A DNA stretch of 64,000 bases, taken from NCBI RefSeq assembly GCF_004028095.1, contig NZ_SBHM01000007.1:1-64000 (forward strand), given 5' to 3'. The notes under the pieces are model-generated. The model saw only the letters and a program-made list of their open reading frames with translations, was not told the origin of the DNA and did not search any database. Each line of letters begins with the position of its first letter. The stretch's first letter is position 1. Below are positions 16,455 to 28,764 of this stretch, piece after piece. The translations under genes were made by a program, and so were the position numbers. This stretch comes from Paenarthrobacter ureafaciens. GTDB taxonomy: Bacteria; Actinomycetota; Actinomycetes; Actinomycetales; Micrococcaceae.

Positions 16455-17321
16455 TCAACCACCGAGCCAGCCCCACACCTTCTTGGCTCCGTCCGCAATG
16501 GCTTGGGCTCCGTCCTCTACTGCGCCGGCCACGGCTTTAGCCCCGTCCACCACCATTTCCGAGGTGGATCCATAGCCGAGCCCCTTGGCGAGGAACCCCA
16601 TTCCCGCCCAGGCCAGGCTTGCCCCGGCAAAGAAGGGACCCACCACGGGCACGAAGCTGCCGGCGGCCAGGACCGTGGTGATGCCACCATCGGCCATGGC
16701 ATATCCATCGCCGCGCATGTACCCGTCGGCGAACTGGGCAACGCCGCCTACAACGCTCAGGACACCGGCGGCGCGGCCCACCATGGACAGGCCATTGAGC
16801 AGCTGGGTGCCCCTCACATAGCCCACGCCCGGCATCTGCCCGTACTGTGCACCGAGGACGCTCCACGGCATCCGGGACAGGAGGCCGCCTTGGGCCATCC
16901 TGTTCAGGAGGACATCAGCAATGAAGCCGCTGCCGGAAGCCGCAAAGTTCAAGGACTGGTAGACAGTGTTGCCGTTGGCATCCACCACGGGGGTGAAGGG
17001 CGTGGAAGGCTGAGCCGGCGTCGGGCCCTGGCCGGGCGACGTTCCGGAGCCTGTCTGGCTGGCCTGCTCCTGTTCATCCGCCTGGACCAGGAGGGCCTTT
17101 GCCTGGATTCGCAGGGACTCGCTGGCCTTGTGCAGCATGGGCCGCATCTTGCTTGACCAGTCAGCCCGGAACCGATCGCCGTCCGCGCCCTTCCAGGCGG
17201 CCGAAGCCACAATCCCGTTGATGTTGAGCTCGAGGTTGGCCAGCGTGTTCCCCGATGTTCCCATCACCTTTGACAGAGACCTCAGTTGTGTAATGTCTGC
17301 CCCGTAGATTCCCGGCGCCAT
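16455..17321 (-). CDS. WXG100-domain protein with hydrophobic glycine-rich C-terminus
   Basis: A 288-residue protein. Residues 1-95 are predicted helical with the WXG-type turn SAAWKGADGDRFRADW near 41-56, as in ESX/type VII substrates. A Gln/Thr/Pro-rich linker (TGSGTSPGQGPTPAQPSTP) follows at about 100-120. The C-terminal half is glycine-rich and hydrophobic, with segments near 190-210 and 220-250 (TTVLAAGSFVPVVGPFFAGASLAWAGMGFLAKGLG) that could insert into a membrane, and it ends KKVWGWLGG. No secretion machinery (EccC etc.) is in the window. It is the first gene of a three-gene unit. Confidence 0.75.
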   Translation of the reverse strand: MAPGIYGADITQLRSLSKVMGTSGNTLANLELNINGIVASAAWKGADGDRFRADWSSKMRPMLHKASESLRIQAKALLVQADEQEQASQTGSGTSPGQGPTPAQPSTPFTPVVDANGNTVYQSLNFAASGSGFIADVLLNRMAQGGLLSRMPWSVLGAQYGQMPGVGYVRGTQLLNGLSMVGRAAGVLSVVGGVAQFADGYMRGDGYAMADGGITTVLAAGSFVPVVGPFFAGASLAWAGMGFLAKGLGYGSTSEMVVDGAKAVAGAVEDGAQAIADGAKKVWGWLGG

Positions 17322-17414
17322 ACTTCCCCCGATTCATGACAGCAATAGTTCTTCGGCTGCCAGACTACGTGCGGGGGCAACACAACGCGATGGGGAGAAC
17401 TTCCCCGGGCAACG

Positions 17415-17460
17415 AAAAAAGCCCCTGCAGGTCCCCGTAAAGACCGGGACCAGCAGGGGC
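17415..17460 (-). terminator. terminator after guaB3
   Basis: GCCCCTGC at 17421-17428 pairs with GCAGGGGC at 17453-17460, with further pairing inside (GGTCCC/GGGACC), and read on the minus strand it is followed by six T residues (A-run at 17415-17420). It lies 17 bases past the guaB3 stop, between guaB3 and the WXG100 module. Confidence 0.85.
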
Positions 17461-17476
17461 GTTTCACGTCAGGAAA

Positions 17477-18613
17477 TCAGTTGCCTTCGTAGGGCGAAAC
17501 CACAACATCCACGCGCTGGAACTCCTTCAAGTCCGAGTAGCCCGTGGTGGCCATGGACCGGCGGAGTGCTCCGATGAGGTTGGACGTGCCGTTGGTGTGG
17601 TGACCCGGTCCGAACAGGACTTCCTCCAGCGGACCGACGGTTCCCACGTTGACGCGATCCCCACGCGGTGATTCAAGGTGGTGTGCTTCCGGACCCCAGT
17701 GCCAGCCGCGGCCGGGGGCCTCTTCGGCACGTGCCAGCGCGCTGCCGAGCATCACGGCGTCGGCGCCCATGGCGATCGCCTTGACGATGTCCCCGGAGCT
17801 GCCCATGCCGCCGTCGGCGATGACGTGGACGTACCGTCCGCCGGATTCGTCCATGTAGTCCCGCCGGGCGGCAGCAACATCGGAGATGGCTGAGGCCATG
17901 GGCGAGTGGATACCAAGCGCACGCCGGGTGGTGGTCGTCGCACCGCCGCCAAAACCGACCAGGACGCCGGCAGCGCCCGTGCGCATAAGGTGCAGCGCCG
18001 GGGTGTAGCCGGCCGCGCCGCCCACGATCACGGGAACGTCGAGCTCGTAAATGAACTGCTTGAGGTTCAGGGGCTCGTGGTTCTTGGAGACATGCTCAGC
18101 CGAGACTGTGGTGCCGCGGATGACGAAGATGTCGACGCCGGCAGCCACCACGGTCTTGTAGTGCTCCTGGGTGCGCTGCGGCGTGAGTGAACCAGCAACC
18201 GTTACTCCCGCTGCGCGGATCTCGGCGAGCCTGGAGCTGATGAGTTCGGGCTGCACGGGAGCCTGGTAGAGGTCCTGCATGCGCCGCGTGACAGCGGGGC
18301 TGCTGGTTTCGTCGGCCAAGCCGGCAATTTCGTCGAGGACCTTTTGCGGGTCCTCGTAACGGGTCCACAAGCCTTCAAGGTCAAGGACGCCAAGGCCACC
18401 CAGCCGGCCAAGGGCAATGGCCGTTTCAGGGGACATGACGGAGTCCATGGGAGCGGCAATCACCGGCATGTCGAACTTGTAGGCGTCAATCTGCCAGGAG
18501 ACCGAGACGTCCTTCGGGTCACGCGTCCGTCGGTTCGGAACGATCGCGATGTCATCCAGGGAGTAGGCTCGACGCCCACGCTTGCCACGGCCAATCTCAA
18601 TCTCATAAGTCAC
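17477..18613 (-). CDS. guaB3: GuaB3 family IMP dehydrogenase-related protein
   Basis: A 378-residue TIM-barrel protein of the actinobacterial/cyanobacterial GuaB3 family. It lacks the two CBS domains of true IMP dehydrogenase, and the catalytic-cysteine loop is changed to VGFGGGATTTTRRALG, without cysteine. Some GuaB3 proteins reduce GMP to IMP, so a GMP reductase role is possible. GTG 18613 (MTYEIEIGRGKRGRR) is the start expected for the family. It lies between guaA and guaB in the same direction. Confidence 0.9.
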   Translation of the reverse strand: MTYEIEIGRGKRGRRAYSLDDIAIVPNRRTRDPKDVSVSWQIDAYKFDMPVIAAPMDSVMSPETAIALGRLGGLGVLDLEGLWTRYEDPQKVLDEIAGLADETSSPAVTRRMQDLYQAPVQPELISSRLAEIRAAGVTVAGSLTPQRTQEHYKTVVAAGVDIFVIRGTTVSAEHVSKNHEPLNLKQFIYELDVPVIVGGAAGYTPALHLMRTGAAGVLVGFGGGATTTTRRALGIHSPMASAISDVAAARRDYMDESGGRYVHVIADGGMGSSGDIVKAIAMGADAVMLGSALARAEEAPGRGWHWGPEAHHLESPRGDRVNVGTVGPLEEVLFGPGHHTNGTSNLIGALRRSMATTGYSDLKEFQRVDVVVSPYEGN

Positions 18614-18682
18614 GGCTACAACTCTACTGGACCCCTCCGGCAACCAGGCACCGCCCGGCACGCCGCGCGGTTTTCCACCGCT

Positions 18683-20581
18683 CTAAGCCTCTGGAGCCGC
18701 CCGACTGGTCTCATCCACTGACAGCTGGGACTCGAACATCCGGAAGTACCGGCCACGCAGCGCAACAAGTTCCTTATGCGTTCCCTGCTCCGCGATCCGG
18801 CCGTCCTCGAGCATGTAGACGACGTCAGCCTTCTCGATGGTGGCCAGGCGGTGGCTGATGGCGATGATGGTACTGCTGCGGTCGGCGAAAAGCCGCGAGA
18901 AGATGCGGTGCTCGGCCAGGGCATCGATGGCCGAGGTGGGCTCGTCCATCACCATGAAGGATGCGTCGCGGTAGAAGTTGCGTGCCATGGCGAGGCGCTG
19001 CCATTGGCCACCCGACAGCCCGCTCCCCTTGCGTCCGCGCGGATCCTCCATCCAGTTGCTGACGTGGTTGTCCAAGCCGTTGGGAAGCTTGTTGATGAAG
19101 TCCATGGCCTCAGCATCAGATGCCGCGCGCCTGATCCGCTGATCGTCCCGGGGTTGCTGGACGTCCCCCAGGTAGATGTTGTCAGCGGCCGTGGCGAACT
19201 CGTATTTGAGGAACTCCTGGCTCAACACGGCCAGATGGCGGTGCCAACTGGTCACGTCAACGGTGGCGAGGTCGACGCCGTCGAGCAGTACCTGGCCTGA
19301 GTCCGGCCGGTACAGCCCGGCCAGGATCCGGATCAGCGTGGACTTTCCAGCACCGTTCTCCCCCACGATCGCGATGTGTTGCCCGGCTTTGATGGTGAGC
19401 GAGATGCCCTTGATGACTTCAATATCGCTGCCGGTGTAGCTGAAGCGGATGTCCTTCATTTCCACGGTTTGCGGGGATTTCAGGAGCGGCGGTTCGTGGC
19501 CGGTGGGCACCGGCAGCGTCATGAAGAGCTCGTAGTCCTTGAGGTTGGCGAGGTCTTCGTCGATGGAGCTGAGCGAGGACACCAGGTTGTTGGCCGTGGA
19601 CAGGGCCCGGCTCACGATCTGCTGAACGTAGAGGAACTGGCCCACGGGCTGCGCCCTGGCAATGATCTGCCCGACCACCCAGATGAGCGAGACCACCTCG
19701 GCGCCGTACTGGAGTGCGTCGGCCGCCAATTGCTTGGGGATGTAGCGCTTCTGGAAATCGAGGCGCCGGCGCTCGTCCGCGTCACGCAACCTCGACCGGA
19801 GGCCCATAAGGTACCCCACGATCCCGTAGAGGCGCATCTCGGCAATGTGTTGCGGCCTCAGGAGGTTCTGTTCGATCATGCGGCGCTGCCGCCGGGAGTC
19901 GACCTGCGTGTTCCAGTGGGCGATCTGTTCACGCGAAAGTTTGAACTGCAGATAGACACTGGGCACGATCGCCACCAGGACGATCACCGCAATCCACCAG
20001 CTCACCAGGAACAAGGCTCCGACGGCGAGGATAACGGAAACCAATTGCGTGAAGATCGCGGCAATGCGGTCAAGGACGCGGGCATAGGAGTCGGAGAACC
20101 GCTTGGCACGATCGTAGAGGTCTACCGTTTCCTTGTCGTCGTAACGCCAGAATTCCAAGGCAAGGAAGCGCTCATACATCATGTCGCCGACGATTGCGCC
20201 TACCCGGAAACTCATGAGCTGCTGGATGTAGCGGTCAACGCTGCTGAAGCCGCCCCAGAACAGTCCCAACGCCGCCGTGATGACGACGTACAGGATGGCG
20301 CGCGGACCGGCGTCGGGGTCTCCTGCGTAGCCGGCCGCCAGCGCCGTTGTGGTCAACGCAGCGAAGTATGTTGTCACCAGCGGCAGCGTGGCTGAAATCA
20401 GCGAGCCGGCCACCTTCATGATGACGGCGGCGGGCGAGGCCTTGAAGCTGACCTTCAGGACCTGCCCGACGGCGCGTGCATACGGCCGGAGTGCCAGCTT
20501 CCGGGGCGGCGCCTTGGACACCCGGACGGACTCCGGATGCATAGGCCGGTCGCGGCCCGGGCCACCTGGGTTTTCTGACAT
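18683..20581 (-). CDS. ABC transporter, fused permease and ATPase
   Basis: A 632-residue half-transporter of the ABC exporter type. The N-terminal part (about 40-330) has around five to six membrane segments; the nucleotide-binding domain carries Walker A GENGAGKST, Q-loop VLSQEF, signature LSGGQWQR and Walker B FMVMDEPTS, then the switch histidine in ISHRLAT. Substrate is unknown; exporters of this kind move lipids, peptides or drugs. It probably works as a homodimer since no partner is adjacent. It lies between guaB and guaB3 in the same direction. Confidence 0.9.
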   Translation of the reverse strand: MSENPGGPGRDRPMHPESVRVSKAPPRKLALRPYARAVGQVLKVSFKASPAAVIMKVAGSLISATLPLVTTYFAALTTTALAAGYAGDPDAGPRAILYVVITAALGLFWGGFSSVDRYIQQLMSFRVGAIVGDMMYERFLALEFWRYDDKETVDLYDRAKRFSDSYARVLDRIAAIFTQLVSVILAVGALFLVSWWIAVIVLVAIVPSVYLQFKLSREQIAHWNTQVDSRRQRRMIEQNLLRPQHIAEMRLYGIVGYLMGLRSRLRDADERRRLDFQKRYIPKQLAADALQYGAEVVSLIWVVGQIIARAQPVGQFLYVQQIVSRALSTANNLVSSLSSIDEDLANLKDYELFMTLPVPTGHEPPLLKSPQTVEMKDIRFSYTGSDIEVIKGISLTIKAGQHIAIVGENGAGKSTLIRILAGLYRPDSGQVLLDGVDLATVDVTSWHRHLAVLSQEFLKYEFATAADNIYLGDVQQPRDDQRIRRAASDAEAMDFINKLPNGLDNHVSNWMEDPRGRKGSGLSGGQWQRLAMARNFYRDASFMVMDEPTSAIDALAEHRIFSRLFADRSSTIIAISHRLATIEKADVVYMLEDGRIAEQGTHKELVALRGRYFRMFESQLSVDETSRAAPEA

Positions 20582-20664
20582 ACGCCCAGCCTATTCCTCC
20601 CCTCTGACACCAAGGCACCAGCCGCGAAGGGACCGCGGTTGCCCGCGGAACATGCCCGGACGCA

Positions 20665-20696
20665 AAGACTCCCCGTGGAACACCACGGGGAGTCTT
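20665..20696 (-). terminator. terminator after guaB
   Basis: A perfect 14-bp stem (20665-20678 with 20683-20696) with a four-base loop AACA lies 25 bases past the guaB stop codon. The complementary arms begin AAGACTCCCC and end GGGGAGTCTT. Confidence 0.85.
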
Positions 20697-20720
20697 CGAT
20701 CGCGTCAATCCTGCAGGGAA

Positions 20721-22334
<1,614 letters not shown>

Positions 22335-22439
22335 CTAGAACCTCCGCGGCGATCGCCATATTCCGCGGCAGCTGAGTGTGAGCAACGGCACTGGCGGCAG
22401 GCCGCCGTCGTGCATTTCAACCGCGGAGGGCACCCATGG

Positions 22440-24497
22440 CTACCGGGAAGTAGCCCAACCCGTCGCGGCCAGCAGCCTTTCTTCGAACATGGGAATCATG
22501 CTCTGCACATAGGTTTTGGTGAGGTGGTTGTCGTCCTTGTAGACGTACACATTGCCCACCACGGCCGGACACGTACCCTGCGCGCAAATGAAATCGCTCA
22601 TGTCCACCAGGTACAGCCCGTCCACCTTGCCCGCGTAGTCGTCCAATGGCGAGGACGCCGCCAACGAGTGCTCCAATGGCGCGTTGCAGTTGGGGGAATC
22701 CGGCCCCTTCTTCTGGACACACTCCGGCATGTTGATGCTGAAGCGCGGATTGTCCCGAACACCCACGACGTCGATTCCGGCATCGGTAAAGGGCTTGATG
22801 CCTTCCAGATAGCCCGGGACCTCTGTTTCAAACGGTTCAGTGACGTGGGTCAGGGATGCCACCGTGAACACGGCATCCGGCTTGTGTTCCAGGACGTAGT
22901 CCGCGCTGGCTTTGTTGAACGCATTGCAGTCGTCCGGCCGTTCTGTGGACTCCGCGCCGAACCGGCAATTGCCTTTCAGGAGCGTCACGACTTCCCAGCC
23001 ATGCGCTTTGGCAATCGGGCCCAGTGCCGCCATGTACTGCTGCGCATGCGAGTCACCCAGGACCACGATCTTTTTGGTGGTGACTTCCGGCGGATCGTTC
23101 TGGAGGCAGCCCTCCAGCAGAGGATCCGACGGGACGTTATCGCCGGTGCAGAGGCCGTCGATGTCCGCCCACTCATCCTTCATGGCGGCCGGCGCCGGGA
23201 TGATCTTCGCTTCGGGAGTCGGCTGCCCGGCTTTGTCCGGTGCCAGCGCAGCGGCACCCGGGGTCAGCTCCATGGGCTGGTCCGCGATCGCCGCCCCCTC
23301 AGCCGAGATGGCACCCTGCCAGGCGGTGACAGGCAGCGCGAGCAGGGCACCGCAGGAGGCAATCACGACGGCGGCACGCCAGGAGCGCACGTTGGGCCAC
23401 TCCCAGCGGCGCATGGGACGTTCCACGAACCGGGTAGTGGCCACCGCCAGGATCATGGAAACGGCCATGATGGCCAGTCCTTGCAGCAGGTTGGGCGTGG
23501 CGGTTTCCGTCACCAGGAGGAAGAACACCAGGACCGGCCAGTGCCACAGGTACAAGGCGTAGGAGTTGTCCCCCACCATGACCAGCGGGCGGGAGGCAAG
23601 GAAGCGGTCGGCTCCGATCCTGCTTCCGCTTTGCCCTGCCACGATCACTGCGGCCGCGGCCAGGGTGGGCCACAGGGCAACAAAGCCGGGGAACGAACGG
23701 TCAACCGTGAGCACCAGTCCGCAGGAGAGCATGGCAGCCAGGCCGCCCCAGCCGAGGACCACGCGGAGCTTGCGACCCGGTTTCAGGTACGGCAACGCCA
23801 GAGCGAGCAAGGATCCCAGCGCGAATTCCCACAGCCGGGTGCGGGTGTCGAAGTAGGCGTAGCTTTGGTTGTTGGCCGTCTGGTCGATGGAGTACACCAG
23901 CGACGCCACGAAGACGGCCCCGAACGCCATCAGGAGCAGAGACCGGTGGCCCACTGCCTTCCTGCCGGGCAAAACCTTGGCAAGGAAGGGCTGCAGCAGG
24001 GCCACGGCGGCGAAGATCAACGGCCACAGGATGAAGACCTGCCCTTGGATGGACAAAGACCAGAAATGCTGGAGGGGGCTGGCGCCTGAATGGTTCTGCG
24101 CATAGTAGTCCACCGCGGAATCAGCCAGTTGCCAGTTCTGCCGGTACAGCAAAGAGGCCCAGGCCTCCGCCAGAACGTCCGGCCAGCGGCTCTGCGGAAC
24201 AAACGCCCACGTGGCAGTGAGGACTCCCAGCAGCACAACGACGACGGCGGGCAGCAAGCGCTTGAACACGTGCAGCCAGTGCTGCAGCAGGCGCAGGGGC
24301 CTGCCACCTTCAAGTTTCCTGGTGAAGGACAGCGTCAGCAGGAATGCCGAGATGAGCAGGAATACGTCCACCCCGCCCGACACCCGGCCGAGCCAGATGT
24401 GGTACGTGGCGACCATCAACACGGCCAGGGCCCGCAGGCCCTGGACCTCCGGGCGGAAGGTGCGCTCCGCCGTCGTGCTTTTTGTCTGTTCCGTCAT
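22440..24497 (-). CDS. Acyltransferase-3 membrane protein with SGNH domain (OafA-like), copy 2
   Basis: A 685-residue protein: about ten membrane segments in the first 375 residues form an acyltransferase 3 domain (start FRPEVQGLRALAVLMVATYHIW with the conserved Arg and His, GGVDVFLLISAFLLT), and the C-terminal extracytoplasmic SGNH domain carries IVVLGDSHAQQY. Such proteins O-acetylate cell-surface polysaccharides or peptidoglycan, the SGNH part finishing the transfer. The ATG at 24497 overlaps the stop of the preceding paralogue (ATGA), so the two are coupled. The acceptor is unknown. Confidence 0.9.
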   Translation of the reverse strand: MTEQTKSTTAERTFRPEVQGLRALAVLMVATYHIWLGRVSGGVDVFLLISAFLLTLSFTRKLEGGRPLRLLQHWLHVFKRLLPAVVVVLLGVLTATWAFVPQSRWPDVLAEAWASLLYRQNWQLADSAVDYYAQNHSGASPLQHFWSLSIQGQVFILWPLIFAAVALLQPFLAKVLPGRKAVGHRSLLLMAFGAVFVASLVYSIDQTANNQSYAYFDTRTRLWEFALGSLLALALPYLKPGRKLRVVLGWGGLAAMLSCGLVLTVDRSFPGFVALWPTLAAAAVIVAGQSGSRIGADRFLASRPLVMVGDNSYALYLWHWPVLVFFLLVTETATPNLLQGLAIMAVSMILAVATTRFVERPMRRWEWPNVRSWRAAVVIASCGALLALPVTAWQGAISAEGAAIADQPMELTPGAAALAPDKAGQPTPEAKIIPAPAAMKDEWADIDGLCTGDNVPSDPLLEGCLQNDPPEVTTKKIVVLGDSHAQQYMAALGPIAKAHGWEVVTLLKGNCRFGAESTERPDDCNAFNKASADYVLEHKPDAVFTVASLTHVTEPFETEVPGYLEGIKPFTDAGIDVVGVRDNPRFSINMPECVQKKGPDSPNCNAPLEHSLAASSPLDDYAGKVDGLYLVDMSDFICAQGTCPAVVGNVYVYKDDNHLTKTYVQSMIPMFEERLLAATGWATSR

Positions 24498-26557
24498 TGC
24501 GCCCATCCAGTCGCGGCAAACCACCTCTCGGAGAACATATCGCCCATGCTCTTGACGTAAGTCCGGGACAAGTGGTTGTCGTCAAGGTAGACGAACACGT
24601 TGCCGATGACGCTGGGGCATGTGGTGCCGTCACACAGGAAATCGGTCATGTCCAGGAACGCGGCGTTACCGAAGGTCCCCTGTACTTGGGCGAACGGACT
24701 GGTTGGTGCAAGGACATCGGGCTGGTCCGACTTGCACTCGGCGCTGTCCACGCCCTTGGCGAGGGCGCACTCGGTCACGTTGTAGTCGTACCGGGGGTTG
24801 TCGCGGACGGCCACCACCTGGATGCCGAGGTCGTTGAGGTTGGTGACGGTCTGGTCGAAACCATAAACAAGCTTTTCATCCGGGGACGACGGGGACGCCA
24901 TGGTGCCCACCATGAACACTGCGTCCGGAGTCTGGGACGCCACGTAGCGGAATGCCGCAGAGTTGAACTCGTTGCACTGGTCCTCCGCGTCCGGGTTTTC
25001 CGGCATGAAATGGCAGCCGCCCAGGAGGAGTGCCGTCACCTTCCAGCGATGCGCTTCAGCCATGGGGCCAAGCGCCGCAAGCCATTGCTGCGAATGGGAA
25101 TCCCCCAGCACCACAATGTGCTTCACGGCGTCATCGCCAACATCGTTTTGCTGGCAGTTCTCCGCGAGGAGCTTGTCCTCGGGTTTGTCGGCGCCCTCGC
25201 ACGTGCCGTTCAGGCGGGCCCAATCCTCCGGCAACTGCTCGGCCGTGGGCAGGGTCCTGGCTCCGTCGCTCACCAGATCGACGTAATCCGGAAGCAACGC
25301 GTGAGCGCCGGGATTGTCATTGAAGGCCTGGGTTTCAGCGGCTTTTTGGTCAAGGTACTGCTTGTACTGGAAGCCCACCATCGGAGCGCTGGCAACTGCC
25401 AGGCATACGGCGATGGAGATGGCAGCGCGGCGCCGCTTCACCTCCGGCCACTTCCATTCGCGGAAGGGCTTCTCCACGTACTTGGTGGTAAGGAATGCCA
25501 GGCCCAAAGCAAGGGCAATGATCGCCGAGCCGGACAACCAACCGGCGTGGTCCTTGCCGCTCCACGCCAGGTAGATCACCAGGATGGGCCAATGCCACAG
25601 ATACAGCCCGTAGGAATTGTCCCCCAGGCGGACCAGGAACTTTGAGCTCAGGATGCGGTCCACGCCGAGGCGGCTGCCCGTTTGGCCTGCCGCGATGACG
25701 GCAACGGCAGCAAGGGTTGGCCACAGGGCGACGAAGCCCGGGAACGCCGTCTGCACCTGCAGGAGGATGCCGCAACTGAGCATCGCGGCGACCCCCGCCC
25801 AACCCATCACCACACGGACGGGTTTGGAGAAGTCCAGGGCAGGCAGGATCAAGGCAACCAAGGTTCCCAAGGCAAATTCCCATAGCCGGGCGAACGTATC
25901 GAAGTAGGCCACTGCCTGGTTGTTGGCGGTGAAGATGATGGAGTACGTCAGCGAAGCGATGAAGATCAGCGCGAACACGTAGGCCAACGACGCCCGGTAA
26001 CGGAGCTGGAACTTCCGGCACACCACTGCCACAGCGGCGAAAATGGCCGGCCACAGGATGAACACCTGCCCTTGGATGGACAGCGACCAGAAGTGCTGGA
26101 GCGGACTGGCGAGGCTGTGGTCTGTTGCGTAGTAATTGACCGCCAGCGTCTGGAGCAGCCAGTTCTCAAAATAGAACAACGACGCCCAGCCTTGGTTCAC
26201 CACTTCCACCCACCGCGTGGGCGGCAGGAACACAAAGGTGGCGGCCAGGGTGCCAAGCAGAACGACGACGACGGCCGGCAGCAGGCGCCGGAACAGGTGC
26301 AGCCAGTGCCTGACCAAGTCCATGGGACGGCGCTGCTTGTAGCGCCCGGTGAACTGGAGCGTCATGAGGAACGCCGAGATCAGCAGGAAAACATCCACAC
26401 CGCCGGAGACGCGGCCGATCCAGATGTGGTAGCTGACCACCATGAGGACCGCGAGCGAACGGAGACCCTGTATTTCCGGGCGGAACTTTGACTTGGCAAC
26501 GGGTCCATGAGCCCGCCTGTCGGGACGGGCGGGCTGTTGGATCGTTGATGCAGACAC
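24494..26557 (-). CDS. Acyltransferase-3 membrane protein with SGNH domain (OafA-like), copy 1
   Basis: A 687-residue paralogue of its downstream neighbour with the same layout: FRPEIQGLRSLAVLMVVSYHIW near residue 25, GGVDVFLLISAFLMT, LQHFWSLSIQGQVFILWP near 150, further membrane helices to about 385, and an SGNH esterase-like domain with IVVLGDSHSQQW near 490. Start is GTG 26557. As first gene of the pair it probably sets transcription for both. The likely role is O-acetylation of a surface glycan; the two copies may have different acceptors or positions. Confidence 0.9.
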   Translation of the reverse strand: MSASTIQQPARPDRRAHGPVAKSKFRPEIQGLRSLAVLMVVSYHIWIGRVSGGVDVFLLISAFLMTLQFTGRYKQRRPMDLVRHWLHLFRRLLPAVVVVLLGTLAATFVFLPPTRWVEVVNQGWASLFYFENWLLQTLAVNYYATDHSLASPLQHFWSLSIQGQVFILWPAIFAAVAVVCRKFQLRYRASLAYVFALIFIASLTYSIIFTANNQAVAYFDTFARLWEFALGTLVALILPALDFSKPVRVVMGWAGVAAMLSCGILLQVQTAFPGFVALWPTLAAVAVIAAGQTGSRLGVDRILSSKFLVRLGDNSYGLYLWHWPILVIYLAWSGKDHAGWLSGSAIIALALGLAFLTTKYVEKPFREWKWPEVKRRRAAISIAVCLAVASAPMVGFQYKQYLDQKAAETQAFNDNPGAHALLPDYVDLVSDGARTLPTAEQLPEDWARLNGTCEGADKPEDKLLAENCQQNDVGDDAVKHIVVLGDSHSQQWLAALGPMAEAHRWKVTALLLGGCHFMPENPDAEDQCNEFNSAAFRYVASQTPDAVFMVGTMASPSSPDEKLVYGFDQTVTNLNDLGIQVVAVRDNPRYDYNVTECALAKGVDSAECKSDQPDVLAPTSPFAQVQGTFGNAAFLDMTDFLCDGTTCPSVIGNVFVYLDDNHLSRTYVKSMGDMFSERWFAATGWAQ

Positions 26558-26844
26558 GTTAGGCGATTCCTCAGGGGCTATTTTGCAAAGGTTCCATCAT
26601 ATGCGGTTTGGAGCATGCGACCCAGTCAAGTGGCTTGCCCGGAGGCGCCGGGGAACGCCAATCAGCGCACCTTGCACTAAGGATCGGGACCGTGCCGGGG
26701 CTGCGCCCGGAGGACCAACACTGCTGTGACGAGGCAAAACGATAATAAGGATACTTAGTCAAGATTACCGACCGCAATGTGACGCATTCCACGCAAAGAA
26801 TCAGCCGGTTGCCGGGCTTCCGCACCAATGACGTCGGCCGGGAC

Positions 26845-26993
26845 CGGGAGGTGATAGGGGGACGCCCGAAAGCGGGCGGGAGGTGATAGAGGGACGGCCG
26901 AAAGCGGGCGGGAGGTGATAGGGGGACGCCCGAAAGCGGGCGGGAGGTGATAGAGGGACGCCCGAAAGCCGGCGGGAGGTGATAGAGGGACGG
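26845..26993 (+). repeat. 32-bp tandem repeat array A (4 full copies plus a partial)
   Basis: Copies begin at 26845, 26877, 26909, 26941 and 26973, exactly 32 bases apart, the last one truncated. Each starts CGGGAGGTGATAG and contains the small inverted repeat GCCCG-AAA-GCGGGC or a one-base variant. Copies differ at only one to three positions. There are no unique spacers. The unit is related to arrays B and C in this window when aligned from GGGA. Confidence 0.9.
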
Positions 26994-27015
26994 TTTGCAG
27001 CCGCGGCGAGGCAGC

Positions 27016-27048
27016 AAAAAGCCCCGGCCACTGGGCGTGACCGGGGTT
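27016..27048 (-). terminator. terminator after groEL
   Basis: CCCCGG (27022-27027) pairs with CCGGGG (27041-27046), extended by CA/TG pairs inside, and read on the minus strand it is followed by a run of five T residues (27016-27020). It lies 19 bases past the groEL stop. Confidence 0.85.
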
Positions 27049-27064
27049 CTTTGGGGCAGGCAGC

Positions 27065-28690
<1,626 letters not shown>

Positions 28691-28764
28691 TCAGAACGGA
28701 AAACCCGCACCGCAGGCGGCTGGAAGATATTCCAAGCGGGCCTGCAGCGCGGGATTCCAGGAAG

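Larger units (their letters stand above)
26558..27064 (-). other. 507-base intergenic region between groEL and the acyltransferase pair
   Basis: Contents: the groEL terminator (27016-27048), a 32-bp tandem repeat array (26845-26993), a short AT-rich stretch near 26733-26770 that contains TTGACT and TTATTAT on the minus strand and may hold the promoter of the acyltransferase pair, and otherwise unremarkable sequence. Open frames that cross it owe their length to the repeats and do not look coding. Confidence 0.6.

Noticed and set aside
26845..26993. CRISPR-like appearance of the 32-bp repeats
   Set aside because: Copies are directly adjacent with no unique spacers, there are only five, and no cas genes are near; the same unit recurs in two other short arrays.
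26571..27017. Open frames of up to about 150 codons across the groEL-acyltransferase gap
   Set aside because: They run through the 32-bp repeats and groEL terminator, giving repeated SRPLSGVPLSPPARF-like peptides; no ribosome binding site and no family similarity.
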